Below are positions 15,522 through 23,175 of a stretch of 64,000 nucleotides of DNA, one piece after another. The position numbers and the translations under genes were made by a program. The stretch is from Planctomycetota bacterium. GTDB lineage: Bacteria > Planctomycetota > B15-G4 > SIAN01. The stretch lies in contig JAEUIC010000005.1 in assembly GCA_016795285.1 (NCBI GenBank), forward strand, positions 310,001-374,000, given 5' to 3'. Under the pieces are notes generated by a model. That model was given only the letters and a program-made list of their open reading frames with translations, was not told the origin of the DNA and made no database searches. Position 1 is the stretch's first letter; every line of letters starts with the position of its first letter.

Positions 15522-16769
15522 ATGCCGCGCCCGCCTGACGACCGGAAGCTGAGCCGACCGCACCTCGGGACGCCCGTCGCCCGCCGCCTCGCGGCGCGCG
15601 GCGGTGCGCTCGCGGCCCTGGCGACGCTGGCCATGGCGACGCTGGCCGTGGCGACGCTGGCCTTGGCGATGGCCGCCCCCGCCGCCGCGACGGCTCGCGC
15701 GCTCCATCACGACACCGAGTCGTTCGCCCACCTGCGGCTCTTGGGCGAGCGAGCCGAGCTGGTGCTCGAACTCGACAGCGACGCGCTGCTCGGCAGCGTC
15801 GAGGCGCTGCCGCCGCTCACCGAGGATTGGGAGGCGCCCGACGTCGCGGCGGCGCTGCCGCGCATCGAGGCGTGGCTCGACGAGCGGTTCGAGTTGCGGA
15901 TCGCCGGCGAGCGGGTCGCCGTGGTGCCGAGCGACTTCACGCTGCTGCGCGCCTTCGATCCGCTGCTGAAGGCGGAGCGCAACCTGCGCGTCGCGCTGCG
16001 CTGCCCGCTCGAGCTGCCGCCGGGCGACGCCGCCGCCTCGCTCCGCCAAGAGCTCTTCGTCGGCCGCGAGCTCGACCACCGCCACACGCTCCTGCTCGAG
16101 GCGGGCGGCCTCACGCTGCGCGAGTGGCGCGTGCGCAGCGGCGAGCCGTTCCACTTCGAGCTGCCCGACCTCGCGCCTGGCGCCACCGGCCGCGCCGCGC
16201 ACCGCGCCGCCCTGCAGGCCGCGCAACAGATGGCGAGCGCCCCCTGGCTCGCCGCCTTCCTGCTGGCGCTCCTGCTGGCGCCGCTCTCGATCGGCGCGCG
16301 CGCCAGGTCGCTCGGTGCTGCGCTCACGGCGACCGCGGCCGGTTGCCTCGCGAGCCGGCTCGACTGGATCGCCCCGTCGCCATGGGCGGCGCAAGCGGCC
16401 GCCGCGCTGGCGATCGCCTACGTGGCCGGCGAGAACCTGCTCGCGCGCGACTTGAAGTTGCGCAGCGCGACGGCGGCGCTCTTCGGACTGGTCCACGGCA
16501 TGGCGCTCGCCGCGCCGTCGCTCGCGGCGCAACCGGCCTTCGATCCCGCGCCAAGCGAGCTGCCGGGCGCGGCGAACGGCGCGGTGGTGGTCGCGGCGTG
16601 GCTCGCGAGCGCGTTGCTGTCGGCCAGCGCGATCGGCGGCGTGGCGGCGCTGCTGCTGCTGCCGCTGGCGAAGCGCGCGCCGCTAGTCGCGCGGATCGGC
16701 GCGGTGCTGCTGATGGCGCTCGGTGCGGCGGGGCTCTTCCTCGCGGTGCGCGCGCGGCCCGGCGGCTGA
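15522..16769 (+). CDS. HupE/UreJ_2-like membrane protein
   Basis: A 415-residue protein. The first 55 residues form a signal-like hydrophobic stretch built partly from a tandem repeat. A soluble extracytoplasmic domain follows (about 60-230), and then six or so membrane helices. The membrane half carries IAYVAGENL and FGLVHGMALA, which match the end of HupE/UreJ_2 domains found in putative nickel or cobalt permeases. The metal-binding GxDH-type motif expected in the first helix is not visible, so metal transport is doubtful. The start is ATG 15522 with a TAAGGT hexamer 9 nt upstream and no clear Shine-Dalgarno. It is convergent with the sulfatase-fold gene. Confidence 0.6.
   Translation: MPRPPDDRKLSRPHLGTPVARRLAARGGALAALATLAMATLAVATLALAMAAPAAATARALHHDTESFAHLRLLGERAELVLELDSDALLGSVEALPPLTEDWEAPDVAAALPRIEAWLDERFELRIAGERVAVVPSDFTLLRAFDPLLKAERNLRVALRCPLELPPGDAAASLRQELFVGRELDHRHTLLLEAGGLTLREWRVRSGEPFHFELPDLAPGATGRAAHRAALQAAQQMASAPWLAAFLLALLLAPLSIGARARSLGAALTATAAGCLASRLDWIAPSPWAAQAAAALAIAYVAGENLLARDLKLRSATAALFGLVHGMALAAPSLAAQPAFDPAPSELPGAANGAVVVAAWLASALLSASAIGGVAALLLLPLAKRAPLVARIGAVLLMALGAAGLFLAVRARPGG
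15612..15671 (+). repeat. 15-nt tandem repeat in the signal region of the HupE-like protein
   Basis: Four consecutive 15-nt units of the type CTGGCCATGGCGACG encode LATLAMATLAVATLALAM in the N-terminal hydrophobic segment. Loss or gain of units would change the length of the signal or anchor helix by five residues without a frameshift. Confidence 0.75.
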
Positions 16770-16771
16770 GA

Positions 16772-16792
16772 GCGCCCTGCCTGGGCGGGCGC
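16772..16792. terminator. Hairpin between convergent HupE-like and sulfatase-fold genes
   Basis: A 6-bp GC arm (GCGCCC / GGGCGC, 9-nt loop) lies in the 40-nt gap between two converging stop codons. It could serve both directions, but there is no U-tract, so support is weak. Confidence 0.3.
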
Positions 16793-16809
16793 GCCGCGCG
16801 TCGGCCGGC

Positions 16810-18246
16810 CTACTGGTAACCGAGCTTGCGCAGCTGCGCGGCCATCTCGGGGCTGACGTTGCCGGCTGCCGCCGCCGCATCGGCCGTCGCGCGCACCCAC
16901 TCCTCGAAGGCCGCTTCGAGCGCGCGCGCGACCTCCGGATGGTTCACGGCGACGTCGTGCGCCTCGCCCGGATCGGCGACGAGGTCGAAGAGCTGGCGCG
17001 GCTCCCCTTCGCGGACGATCAGCTTGAAGCGTCCGGAGCGGATCGCGGCCGCTTCGGGATCGCCGCCCGCCTTGCCCTCGAAATGGGTCGGCAACGTGGC
17101 GATCGCCGGCCGCGACCACTCGACCTCGGGCCCGCCCGCGGCGGCCGCGATCAGCGGCGTCACGTCGCGCCCTTCGACGTCGGCCGGCAGCAGCTCGCCG
17201 AGCGCGGCGAGCAGCGACGGCACCAGGTCGACGTGCTGCACCACCGGCTCGACGACGACGCCGGCCGGCACGCCCGGGCCGCGCCAGATCAGCGGCACGT
17301 GCAGCGTCGACTCGGCGATGACCGGCGCGTGGAAGCCGAGGGTGCGCCCCTCGAGGCTCTCGCCGTGGTCGGCCACCACGATCAGCAGCGTCTGCTCCCA
17401 GGTGCCGGCGCGCTCCAGCACCGCGCGCAGCTCGCCGATGCGCGCGTCGGTGAAGGCGACCGCCGCGTCGTAGCGATCGCGGTAGCGCGCGGCGAACTCG
17501 GGCGGCGCCTCGACCTGGCCGGTGCGCACCTTCTCGAGCGAGTGGAAGTCGTCCTGCAGCGGGCCGTCGTAGCGGCTCTTGACGAAGCGCTGGTACTCGT
17601 CGGGGAAGTCGTGCGGGCCGTGCGGGATGAAGAGGTGCACCCAGGCGAAGCGGCGCCGCTCGCGATTCGCGGCCAGGAACTGCTCGAAGGTCGGGACCAC
17701 CCGTTCGGCGCGCCGCCCCTTGTCGTGGCCGTAGCCGTCGAACCCCTGCACGAGGTTGATCTCGGCGAAGTTGAACGCGTTGAAGACGGCGCCGGTCGCG
17801 AAACCGAGCGCCTGCAGCCGCTCCGCGAGGGTGAGCAGTCCGTCGCCGGCGCGCAGGAAGTTGCTGGTCACGCCGTGCAAGCGCGGCGAGAGGCCGGTGA
17901 AGAGGGCGGCGTGGGCGGGCGCGGTGCAGGGCATCGGCGCCATCGCGTGGGCGAAGCGCGCCCCCTCGCGGGCGATCCGATCGAGGTGCGGCGTCAGGCC
18001 GCGCGGGTTGCCGTAGCAGCCGAGCCGATCGGCGCGCAGCGTGTCGAGCGTCACCAGCACGACATCGCGCGGGATCGTGGCGGAGGGCGGCTGCGCGGCC
18101 ACGCGCGCGGCGCTCGCGCCGACCGGCGGCGCGGGAGCGGACGGGGTGCGCTCGTCGCCGCAGCCAGCGATCGGCAGCAGCAGCGTCAGCAGCGAACGCG
18201 CTCGCAACGCTCGCAACGCTCGCAGCGCGCGCAACAGTGGACGCAT
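16810..18246 (-). CDS. Sulfatase-fold lipoprotein with Thr at the nucleophile position
   Basis: A 478-residue lipoprotein (signal peptide ending IAGC, lipidated Cys at about residue 29) of the alkaline-phosphatase/sulfatase superfamily. Metal-binding motifs are intact: VTLDTLRADR at the N-terminus and VVADHGES near residue 290. At the catalytic position a formylglycine sulfatase has C/S-x-P-x-R, but here the sequence is T108-A-P-A-H112, so maturation by the formylglycine enzyme is not expected. It may be a Thr-nucleophile phospho- or phosphonate hydrolase or transferase, which is inference. The start ATG 18246 lies 8 nt after the regulator stop; an upstream ATG (18267) overlapping that stop is the alternative. 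Confidence 0.85.
   Translation of the reverse strand: MRPLLRALRALRALRARSLLTLLLPIAGCGDERTPSAPAPPVGASAARVAAQPPSATIPRDVVLVTLDTLRADRLGCYGNPRGLTPHLDRIAREGARFAHAMAPMPCTAPAHAALFTGLSPRLHGVTSNFLRAGDGLLTLAERLQALGFATGAVFNAFNFAEINLVQGFDGYGHDKGRRAERVVPTFEQFLAANRERRRFAWVHLFIPHGPHDFPDEYQRFVKSRYDGPLQDDFHSLEKVRTGQVEAPPEFAARYRDRYDAAVAFTDARIGELRAVLERAGTWEQTLLIVVADHGESLEGRTLGFHAPVIAESTLHVPLIWRGPGVPAGVVVEPVVQHVDLVPSLLAALGELLPADVEGRDVTPLIAAAAGGPEVEWSRPAIATLPTHFEGKAGGDPEAAAIRSGRFKLIVREGEPRQLFDLVADPGEAHDVAVNHPEVARALEAAFEEWVRATADAAAAAGNVSPEMAAQLRKLGYQ
18199..18234 (-). repeat. 9-nt tandem repeat in the sulfatase-fold signal peptide
   Basis: Four 9-nt units of the form CGCTCGCAA, the last two degenerate, encode the LRALRALRA stretch in the positively charged n-region of the lipoprotein signal peptide. 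Confidence 0.7.
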
Positions 18247-18253
18247 GCGCGAC

Positions 18254-19882
18254 TCAGAGCAGCCCATAGCGCTTCAAGCGGTTGTAGAAGGTGCGGCGCG
18301 GCAATCCGAGCAGGCGCGCCGCTTCGACTCGCTTGCCGCGCGCCACCTCGAGCGCCTGGCGGATCGCCTCCTTCTCGAGCTCCTCGAGCGTGCGTCCCGC
18401 CAGCGCGAGGTGGTTCTGGCGCGTCCCCTCGCCGAGCCCGCGCAGGCTGCGCGCGTCGATCGTCTCCTGCGAGACGACGGCGAGCTTCAGCGTCTCGTTG
18501 CGCAGCTCGCGGACGTTGCCGGGCCACGCGTAGTTGACCAGCACCGACTTCGCCTCGTCGGTGATCCGCGGCGGCGGGCGACCGGTCTCCTTGCTGGCTT
18601 CGGCGAGGAAGTGGTCGATCAGCGCCGGGATGTCGCCGCGCCGCTCGCGCAGCGGCGGCACGCGCACGCACATCACCTTCAGCCGGAAGTAGAGGTCCTC
18701 GCGGAAGGTCCCCTCCTCGAGCTTCTTCGCCAGGTCGGCGTTGGTGGCCGACAGGATGCGCACGTCGACCTTGATCGCCTCGCGGCCGCCGACCTTGCGG
18801 AACTCCCCCTCCTGCAGCACGCGCAGGAGCTTCCGCTGCATCGAGAGGTCCATGTCGCCGATCTCGTCGAGGAAGAGCGTGCCGCCGTTCGCCTCCTCGA
18901 AGAGCCCCAGCTTGTCGCGATCGGCGCCGGTGAAGGCGCCCTTCGTGTAGCCGAACAGCTCCGCCTCGAGCAGGTTCTCGGCGATCGCCGCGCAGTTCTC
19001 GGCGATGAACGGCTTCTCGCGGCGTCGCCCGAGGCGATGGATCGCGCGCGCGACGACCTCCTTGCCGACCCCGCTCTCGCCGAGGATCAGCACCGGGTAG
19101 TCGGTCTCGACCACGACGTCGAGCAGGCGCAGCAGGTCGAGCATCGCCGGCGAGCGGCCGATCAGCTCGGGGTAGTCGTGGCGCGGCGGCGTGGCGTCGG
19201 GTCGCTGGCCGAGCGCGTCGCGCATCGACTGCAGCTCGACCTCCTGCACGGCGACCTTCTCGGCGAGCTTGCCGTTCAGCTGCTCGAGTTCGCGGCGCGC
19301 GGCGGCGTTCTGGGCCAGAAGGCGGGCGTTGTCGACGGCGACGGCGGCCTGGTCGCCGAAGAGCTCCATCAGCTGCTGGTGCTCGTCGCTGAAGGTGCCG
19401 CGCTGGAAGCGGTTGTCGAGGTAGAGGCAGCCGACCGTCGCGCCGCGCACCCGCAGCGGCACCGCGAGGATCGACACCAGCCGCATGCCGCTGATCGACT
19501 CGGACGGGCCGAGCGCCGGGTCGTCGAGCGCGCTCTCGATGCGCTGCGTGGCGCCGCTGTCGACCACCTTGTGGATGACGGTGCGACTCACCTTGCTGAC
19601 GGCGGCGCGCACCTCCTCGCGATCGACGTTGCGCGAGGCGGCCACCGCCGGCTCGCCGCCGCCGCTGGTGCAGAGCACCAGGAAGGCGCGCTCGGCGCCG
19701 GTCAGCTCGATGGCGGCGTCGAGGATCTTCGCGTAGAGGCGCGCCGGGTCGAGCTCGGCGGCGAGCGCGCGGTTGATCTCGAGGAGGCGGCGCACCTGGT
19801 CGGCGGCCGTGGTCGCCGCGTCGCTCCCGCCGAGGCCGAACCAGGCGGCGAGCCCGCGGCGCGTCTCGTCGCGGCCGCTCAT
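18254..19882 (-). CDS. Sigma-54-dependent transcriptional activator with GAF sensor
   Basis: A 542-residue enhancer-binding protein: GAF domain (about 45-187), linker coiled coil (190-222), AAA+ domain with Walker A GESGVGKE (268-275), sigma-54 contact loop GAFTGA (315-320), Walker [10 protein letters not shown], and a Fis-type helix-turn-helix at the C-terminus ([23 protein letters not shown]). It should remodel RNA polymerase holding sigma-54 in response to a small ligand bound by GAF; the ligand is unknown. It has no response-regulator receiver domain. It is immediately followed by the sulfatase-fold lipoprotein gene and is divergent from the ferredoxin gene, so both are candidate targets. 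Confidence 0.94.
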   Translation of the reverse strand: MSGRDETRRGLAAWFGLGGSDAATTAADQVRRLLEINRALAAELDPARLYAKILDAAIELTGAERAFLVLCTSGGGEPAVAASRNVDREEVRAAVSKVSRTVIHKVVDSGATQRIESALDDPALGPSESISGMRLVSILAVPLRVRGATVGCLYLDNRFQRGTFSDEHQQLMELFGDQAAVAVDNARLLAQNAAARRELEQLNGKLAEKVAVQEVELQSMRDALGQRPDATPPRHDYPELIGRSPAMLDLLRLLDVVVETDYPVLILGESGVGKEVVARAIHRLGRRREKPFIAENCAAIAENLLEAELFGYTKGAFTGADRDKLGLFEEANGGTLFLDEIGDMDLSMQRKLLRVLQEGEFRKVGGREAIKVDVRILSATNADLAKKLEEGTFREDLYFRLKVMCVRVPPLRERRGDIPALIDHFLAEASKETGRPPPRITDEAKSVLVNYAWPGNVRELRNETLKLAVVSQETIDARSLRGLGEGTRQNHLALAGRTLEELEKEAIRQALEVARGKRVEAARLLGLPRRTFYNRLKRYGLL

Positions 19883-20032
19883 CGCCCCGCTCCGGCGCCG
19901 GCGCGCGCCGCTGCCGATCGAGCCGCCGCCCGCGTCGTGCCGATCTTCCTGACCGCCATCCAGGTTGCTCTAATCCCGCGGCCTCCAGAACCCGTGGAAC
20001 CGCTCCTCGGGTCCGCTGACTCCCCCGGCTGT

Positions 20033-20058
20033 CCGACTGGTCGAGCCGACTGGTCGAG
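20033..20058. promoter_or_regulatory. Two perfect tandem 13-bp repeats upstream of the ferredoxin gene
   Basis: CCGACTGGTCGAG occurs twice back to back, ending 59 nt before the ferredoxin ATG in the 235-nt divergent gap (19883-20117) that separates it from the sigma-54 activator. Direct repeats in such a place are typical binding sites. I found no convincing GG-N10-GC sigma-54 promoter in the gap. A TGATAC hexamer lies at 20085-20090. Confidence 0.45.
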
Positions 20059-20117
20059 AGCCCGGGCGGCCGAAGCGGGCCGGATGATACGCCACTCCAA
20101 CGCGAGCCCGACCGACG

Positions 20118-20606
20118 ATGCCTCACTTCATCCACGACGCCTGCGTCGGCTGCACGCTGTGCGCGAAGAACTGCCCCACCGGCGCGATCTACGGCGAGAA
20201 CAAGAAGCTCTTCGTCATCCAGCCCGAGCTCTGCATCGACTGCTCGGTCTGCGCCAACGTCTGCCCGGTCGCCTGCATCACCGACCAGCTCGGCCAGACG
20301 CCGCCGAAGCAGAAGGTGCCCGAGAAGCCGAAGGCGCTGATCCTCGAGGCGGGCTGCACCGGCTGCGAAGCGTGCATGCAGGTCTGCCCGGTCGAGGCGA
20401 TCTACAAGCCGACGGCCGAGACCGACCCCGACCTCGTGCAGGACACCTTCGGCGTCTTCTCGCTCTGCCGCGTCGATCCGGTGAAGTGCATCGGCTGCGA
20501 GCTCTGCTACAAGGTCTGCCCCTGGGACACGATCGAGATGACGGCCGGCAAGGTCACCACCGCCTACACCGAAGGCGGCTACGTCTCGCGCCAGGTCTGC
20601 AGCTGA
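20118..20606 (+). CDS. Ferredoxin with four [4Fe-4S] cluster motifs
   Basis: A 162-residue soluble protein made of two tandem bacterial ferredoxin modules. Four CxxCxxCxxxCP motifs are present: C9/12/15/19, C39/42/45/49, C80/83/86/90 and C124/127/130/134. This predicts up to four [4Fe-4S] clusters and a role as an electron carrier or as the electron-transfer subunit of a larger enzyme. No catalytic partner is adjacent. The neighbours are the divergent sigma-54 activator and convergent lysA. The second half is longer between motifs (insert ETDPDLVQDTFGVF). The start is ATG 20118; the ribosome-binding site is weak. Confidence 0.93.
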   Translation: MPHFIHDACVGCTLCAKNCPTGAIYGENKKLFVIQPELCIDCSVCANVCPVACITDQLGQTPPKQKVPEKPKALILEAGCTGCEACMQVCPVEAIYKPTAETDPDLVQDTFGVFSLCRVDPVKCIGCELCYKVCPWDTIEMTAGKVTTAYTEGGYVSRQVCS

Positions 20607-20658
20607 GAGCCTGAGAAGGACTCCCTCCCGTCGCGCCCGAGCGCGGCCGGCAGCGGAA

Positions 20659-21894
20659 CTACGCCGGCGGCAGCAGCTCCGTCGCCAAGAGATCGTCGAT
20701 CGTCTCGCGCCGGCGCACGAGCCGCGCGACGCCGCGATCGATCAGCACCTCGGCGGCGCGCGGCCGGCTGTTGTAGTTGCTCGACATCGACGTCCCGTAG
20801 GCGCCCGCCGAGCCGATCACCAGCAGGTCGCCCGGCGCGGGTCGCGGCAGCAGCCGCTCCTTCGCCAGGAAGTCGCCGCTCTCGCAGACCGGGCCGACGA
20901 TGTCGCAGCTCACGGTCGGACGCCCCGCCTCCTCGCCGGCCAGCAGCTCGACCGGATGCCAGGCGCCGTAGAGCGCCGGCCGCAAGAGGTCGTTCATCGC
21001 GGCGTCGACGATCACGAAGTGGCGCTCCTGCCCTTCCTTCACGCCGATCACCCGCGTGACCAGCTCGCCCGCCTCGGCGACCAGGAAGCGGCCCGGCTCG
21101 AGCAGCAGCTCGACGTGCAGCGGCTCGAGCAGCGGACGCACCGCGGCGGCGACGGCGGCGATCGGCGGTGGCGCGACGTCGTAGCGCGCCGCGAACCCGC
21201 CGCCGAAGTCGAGCAGCTCGACGGCGAAGCCGGCCGCGCGCGTCGCGACGATCCGCTGCGCGACGATCGCGGCGGCAGCGGCGAAGCGCGCCGGGTCGGT
21301 CACCTGCGAGCCGATGTGGACGTGGAAGCCGCGGAAGCGCAGCGCGGCGGTGGAGCGATGGCGCTCGAGCGCGGCCAGCGCCGCGTCGAACGGCATGCCG
21401 AACTTGTTGCGCCGGGTGCCGGTGGTCACGTACTCGTGCGTCCCCGCCTCGACGTCGGGGTTGAGCCGCAGCGCGTAGGGAGCGACCGCGCCGCGCTCGG
21501 CGGCCAGGCGCGCGAGGCGATCGAGCTCGGCGGGCGATTCGACGTCGAACAGGCCGATCCCGGCCGCGAGCGCGGCGGCGAGCTCCGCGTCGGTCTTGCC
21601 GGCGCCGGCGAAGCCGATGCGGCGGGGATCGACGCCGACCCGCCGGCAGCGCTCGAGCTCGCCCGCCGAGACGACGTCGAAGCCGACCCCTTCGGCCGCC
21701 AGCAGCGCCAGCAGCGCGAGGCCCGAGTTCGCCTTCACGGCGTAGTGGACCTCGTGCAGCAGGCCGCGGAACGCGGTGCGCAGCTCGGCGAGGCGCGCGC
21801 GGACGAGGTCGCCATCGGTGACCCAGAGCGGCGTGCCGTGCTCGCGGGCGAGCGACTCGAGGCGTCGCGCGCGCGCGTCGGGACGCCCGTTCAC
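20659..21894 (-). CDS. lysA: Diaminopimelate decarboxylase
   Basis: A full-length 411-residue PLP enzyme of fold type III that converts meso-diaminopimelate to L-lysine. The Schiff-base lysine is K54 in HYAVKANS. Other family motifs are HIGSQ, GGGFAARY, EPGRFLV, the active-site CESGDFLA, and the C-terminal GAYGTSMSSNYNSRP that binds PLP and substrate across the dimer. It is the last gene of an overlapping operon: its ATG overlaps the stop of the sigma-factor gene as ATGA. Other lysine-pathway genes are not present, so the link to a sigma factor and a MerR-type regulator is unusual. Confidence 0.96.
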   Translation of the reverse strand: MNGRPDARARRLESLAREHGTPLWVTDGDLVRARLAELRTAFRGLLHEVHYAVKANSGLALLALLAAEGVGFDVVSAGELERCRRVGVDPRRIGFAGAGKTDAELAAALAAGIGLFDVESPAELDRLARLAAERGAVAPYALRLNPDVEAGTHEYVTTGTRRNKFGMPFDAALAALERHRSTAALRFRGFHVHIGSQVTDPARFAAAAAIVAQRIVATRAAGFAVELLDFGGGFAARYDVAPPPIAAVAAAVRPLLEPLHVELLLEPGRFLVAEAGELVTRVIGVKEGQERHFVIVDAAMNDLLRPALYGAWHPVELLAGEEAGRPTVSCDIVGPVCESGDFLAKERLLPRPAPGDLLVIGSAGAYGTSMSSNYNSRPRAAEVLIDRGVARLVRRRETIDDLLATELLPPA

Positions 21895-22652
21895 GTCTCG
21901 ACGGCCAGCTTGCGATGGAGGCGCAGCAGCAGGCGGCTGTGCAGCTGGCAGACGCGCGACTCGGAGACGCCGAGGCGCCGGCCGATCTTGCGCATCGTGA
22001 GCCCCTCGCCGTAGCGCAGGCGCACCAGCTCGCGCTCCACGTCGGAGAGCGTGTCGTCGATCAGCCGCAGCAGGTCGTTGCGCTGCGCCTCCTCGTGCGG
22101 CGCGCCCTGCCCGTCGACGAGGTCGTCGCTCAGCAACTGCGGCTCGTCGTCGCCGTCGTCGTCGCCGGTCGCGAGGTCGAGCGAGAGGACGTTGCGCGTG
22201 GCGGCGACCGCGAGGATCCGCTCGACCGCCTGCGGGGCGAGCCGTACTCGCTGCGACAGCTCGTGATGGGTCGGCTCGCGGCCGAGCTCCTGGCGCAGCC
22301 GCATGCGCGCGCCGATCACGGTCCGCGCGCGCTCGCGGGCGTCGCGCGAGAGGCGATCGTGGCTGCGCAGCTCGTCGAGCATCGCGCCGCGGATGCGCAC
22401 GCGGCAGAAGGTGCCGAACTTGACGTTGCGCGCCGGATCGAACCCCTCGATCGCCTGCAGCAGCCCGAAGACGCCGACCGAGATCAGGTCCTCGGGATCG
22501 ACGCTCCGCGGCACGCGCGCCGCGACTTCGTCGGCGAGCAACCGCACGAGCGGCAGGTAGGACTCGGCGAGTTCGTTGCGCAAGCGGCGGCGGCGCGTCT
22601 CGAGGAAGCGCTTCCAGAGAGCCTCGCGCCAGTGGTCGCTCGCGCGGATCAC
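21891..22652 (-). CDS. Sigma-28/FliA-WhiG-type RNA polymerase sigma factor
   Basis: A 253-residue sigma-70-family group 3 factor. Region 2 (LPLVRLLADEVAARVP, DPEDLISVGVFGLLQAIEGFDP, FGTFCRVRIRGAMLDELR) matches FliA/WhiG closely. Region 3 (RELGREPTHHELSQRV) and region 4 (LSDVERELVRLRYGEGLTMRKIGRRLGVSESRVCQLHSRLL) follow. An acidic insert, about DDDGDDEPQLLSDD, joins regions 3 and 4. Members direct flagellar, chemotaxis or developmental genes; no flagellar gene is in this window. Its start overlaps the stop of the upstream MerR-like gene (ATGA) and its stop overlaps lysA, so the three are co-translated. Confidence 0.93.
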   Translation of the reverse strand: MIRASDHWREALWKRFLETRRRRLRNELAESYLPLVRLLADEVAARVPRSVDPEDLISVGVFGLLQAIEGFDPARNVKFGTFCRVRIRGAMLDELRSHDRLSRDARERARTVIGARMRLRQELGREPTHHELSQRVRLAPQAVERILAVAATRNVLSLDLATGDDDGDDEPQLLSDDLVDGQGAPHEEAQRNDLLRLIDDTLSDVERELVRLRYGEGLTMRKIGRRLGVSESRVCQLHSRLLLRLHRKLAVET

Positions 22653-22900
22653 CGCTCGCCTCCGCGCTTGCCGACCAAGAGTTCCTTGATCTCGAGCAGC
22701 GTCTTGGTCGCGCGCAGCTCCTTGATCCGATCGAGCCGCTCGAAGGTCGCCTCGTCGTAGAGGCGGTGGCCGGTCGGGGTGCGCCGCGCCGACTCGATCA
22801 AGCCGAGCATCGTGTAGTTGTGGAGCGTCTGGCGCGACAGGCCGCTGCGCTCGATGAGCTCGCCGATCTTGTAGAGCTTGCGGCGGTCGGCTTCGGCCAT
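22649..22900 (-). CDS. Minimal MerR-type helix-turn-helix protein
   Basis: Only 83 residues: the winged helix-turn-helix of the MerR family (YKIGELIERSGLSRQTLHNY, then MLGLIES, RLYDEATFERLDRIKELRATK) and a short C-terminal helix. The effector-binding domain of classical MerR proteins is missing, so the protein may dimerise through its short helix or act constitutively. It is first in the operon with the sigma-28-like factor and lysA. An AT-rich inverted repeat about 110 nt upstream is a likely operator, possibly autoregulatory. Confidence 0.9.
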   Translation of the reverse strand: MAEADRRKLYKIGELIERSGLSRQTLHNYTMLGLIESARRTPTGHRLYDEATFERLDRIKELRATKTLLEIKELLVGKRGGER

Positions 22901-22989
22901 GCAGCAGGCCTCACGAGGGGCTCGGAGCGGCGACGCAGGCGATCGTCGGCGCGTGTCGGTGACCCACCAGCCCTGGGAGTCGCCGGGGA

Positions 22990-22995
22990 CTGTAG
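22990..22995 (-). promoter_or_regulatory. Putative -10 element of the merR-sigma-lysA operon
   Basis: TACAGT read on the minus strand, in the same GCTACAnT-type context seen before other genes of this window. It is 90 nt upstream of the MerR-like ATG. GTGCAA, 19 nt further upstream, could be a -35 box; a 19-bp spacer is characteristic of MerR-regulated promoters. Confidence 0.35.
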
Positions 22996-23009
22996 CGCGA
23001 GGGGCGGCG

Positions 23010-23039
23010 TAAGTTGCACTTTATGTTTTGCAATTTACG
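23010..23039. promoter_or_regulatory. AT-rich inverted repeat, candidate MerR-type operator
   Basis: Arms GTAAGTTGCA (23010-23019) and TGCAATTTAC (23030-23039) are complementary at 9 of 10 positions and are separated by 10 nt. This is the most AT-rich spot of the surrounding several kilobases. It lies in the 275-nt gap between the ggt stop and the MerR-like start and overlaps the proposed -35 of the operon. The rest of this gap shows nothing else. Confidence 0.55.
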
Positions 23040-23175
23040 AACAGTTCGGAATCAGACCTCGTCAGGAACGCAGGGCACACCTCTCGCCGAAACGCATGGA
23101 CCGCTCCGGCGCGAGGTTCAGGACTCGCGCGACCCCGGCCGTGCGGCGTGGCGGCCGCTCGCCAACCACCACTGC

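Noticed and set aside
16810..18246. Annotation as a classical formylglycine sulfatase
   Set aside because: The C/S-x-P-x-R maturation motif is replaced by T-x-P-x-H; only the superfamily fold can be claimed.
19960..19975. Sigma-54 promoter around TTGCT in the ferredoxin/activator gap
   Set aside because: The TTGCT has no GG at the required distance upstream, so the GG-N10-GC rule fails.
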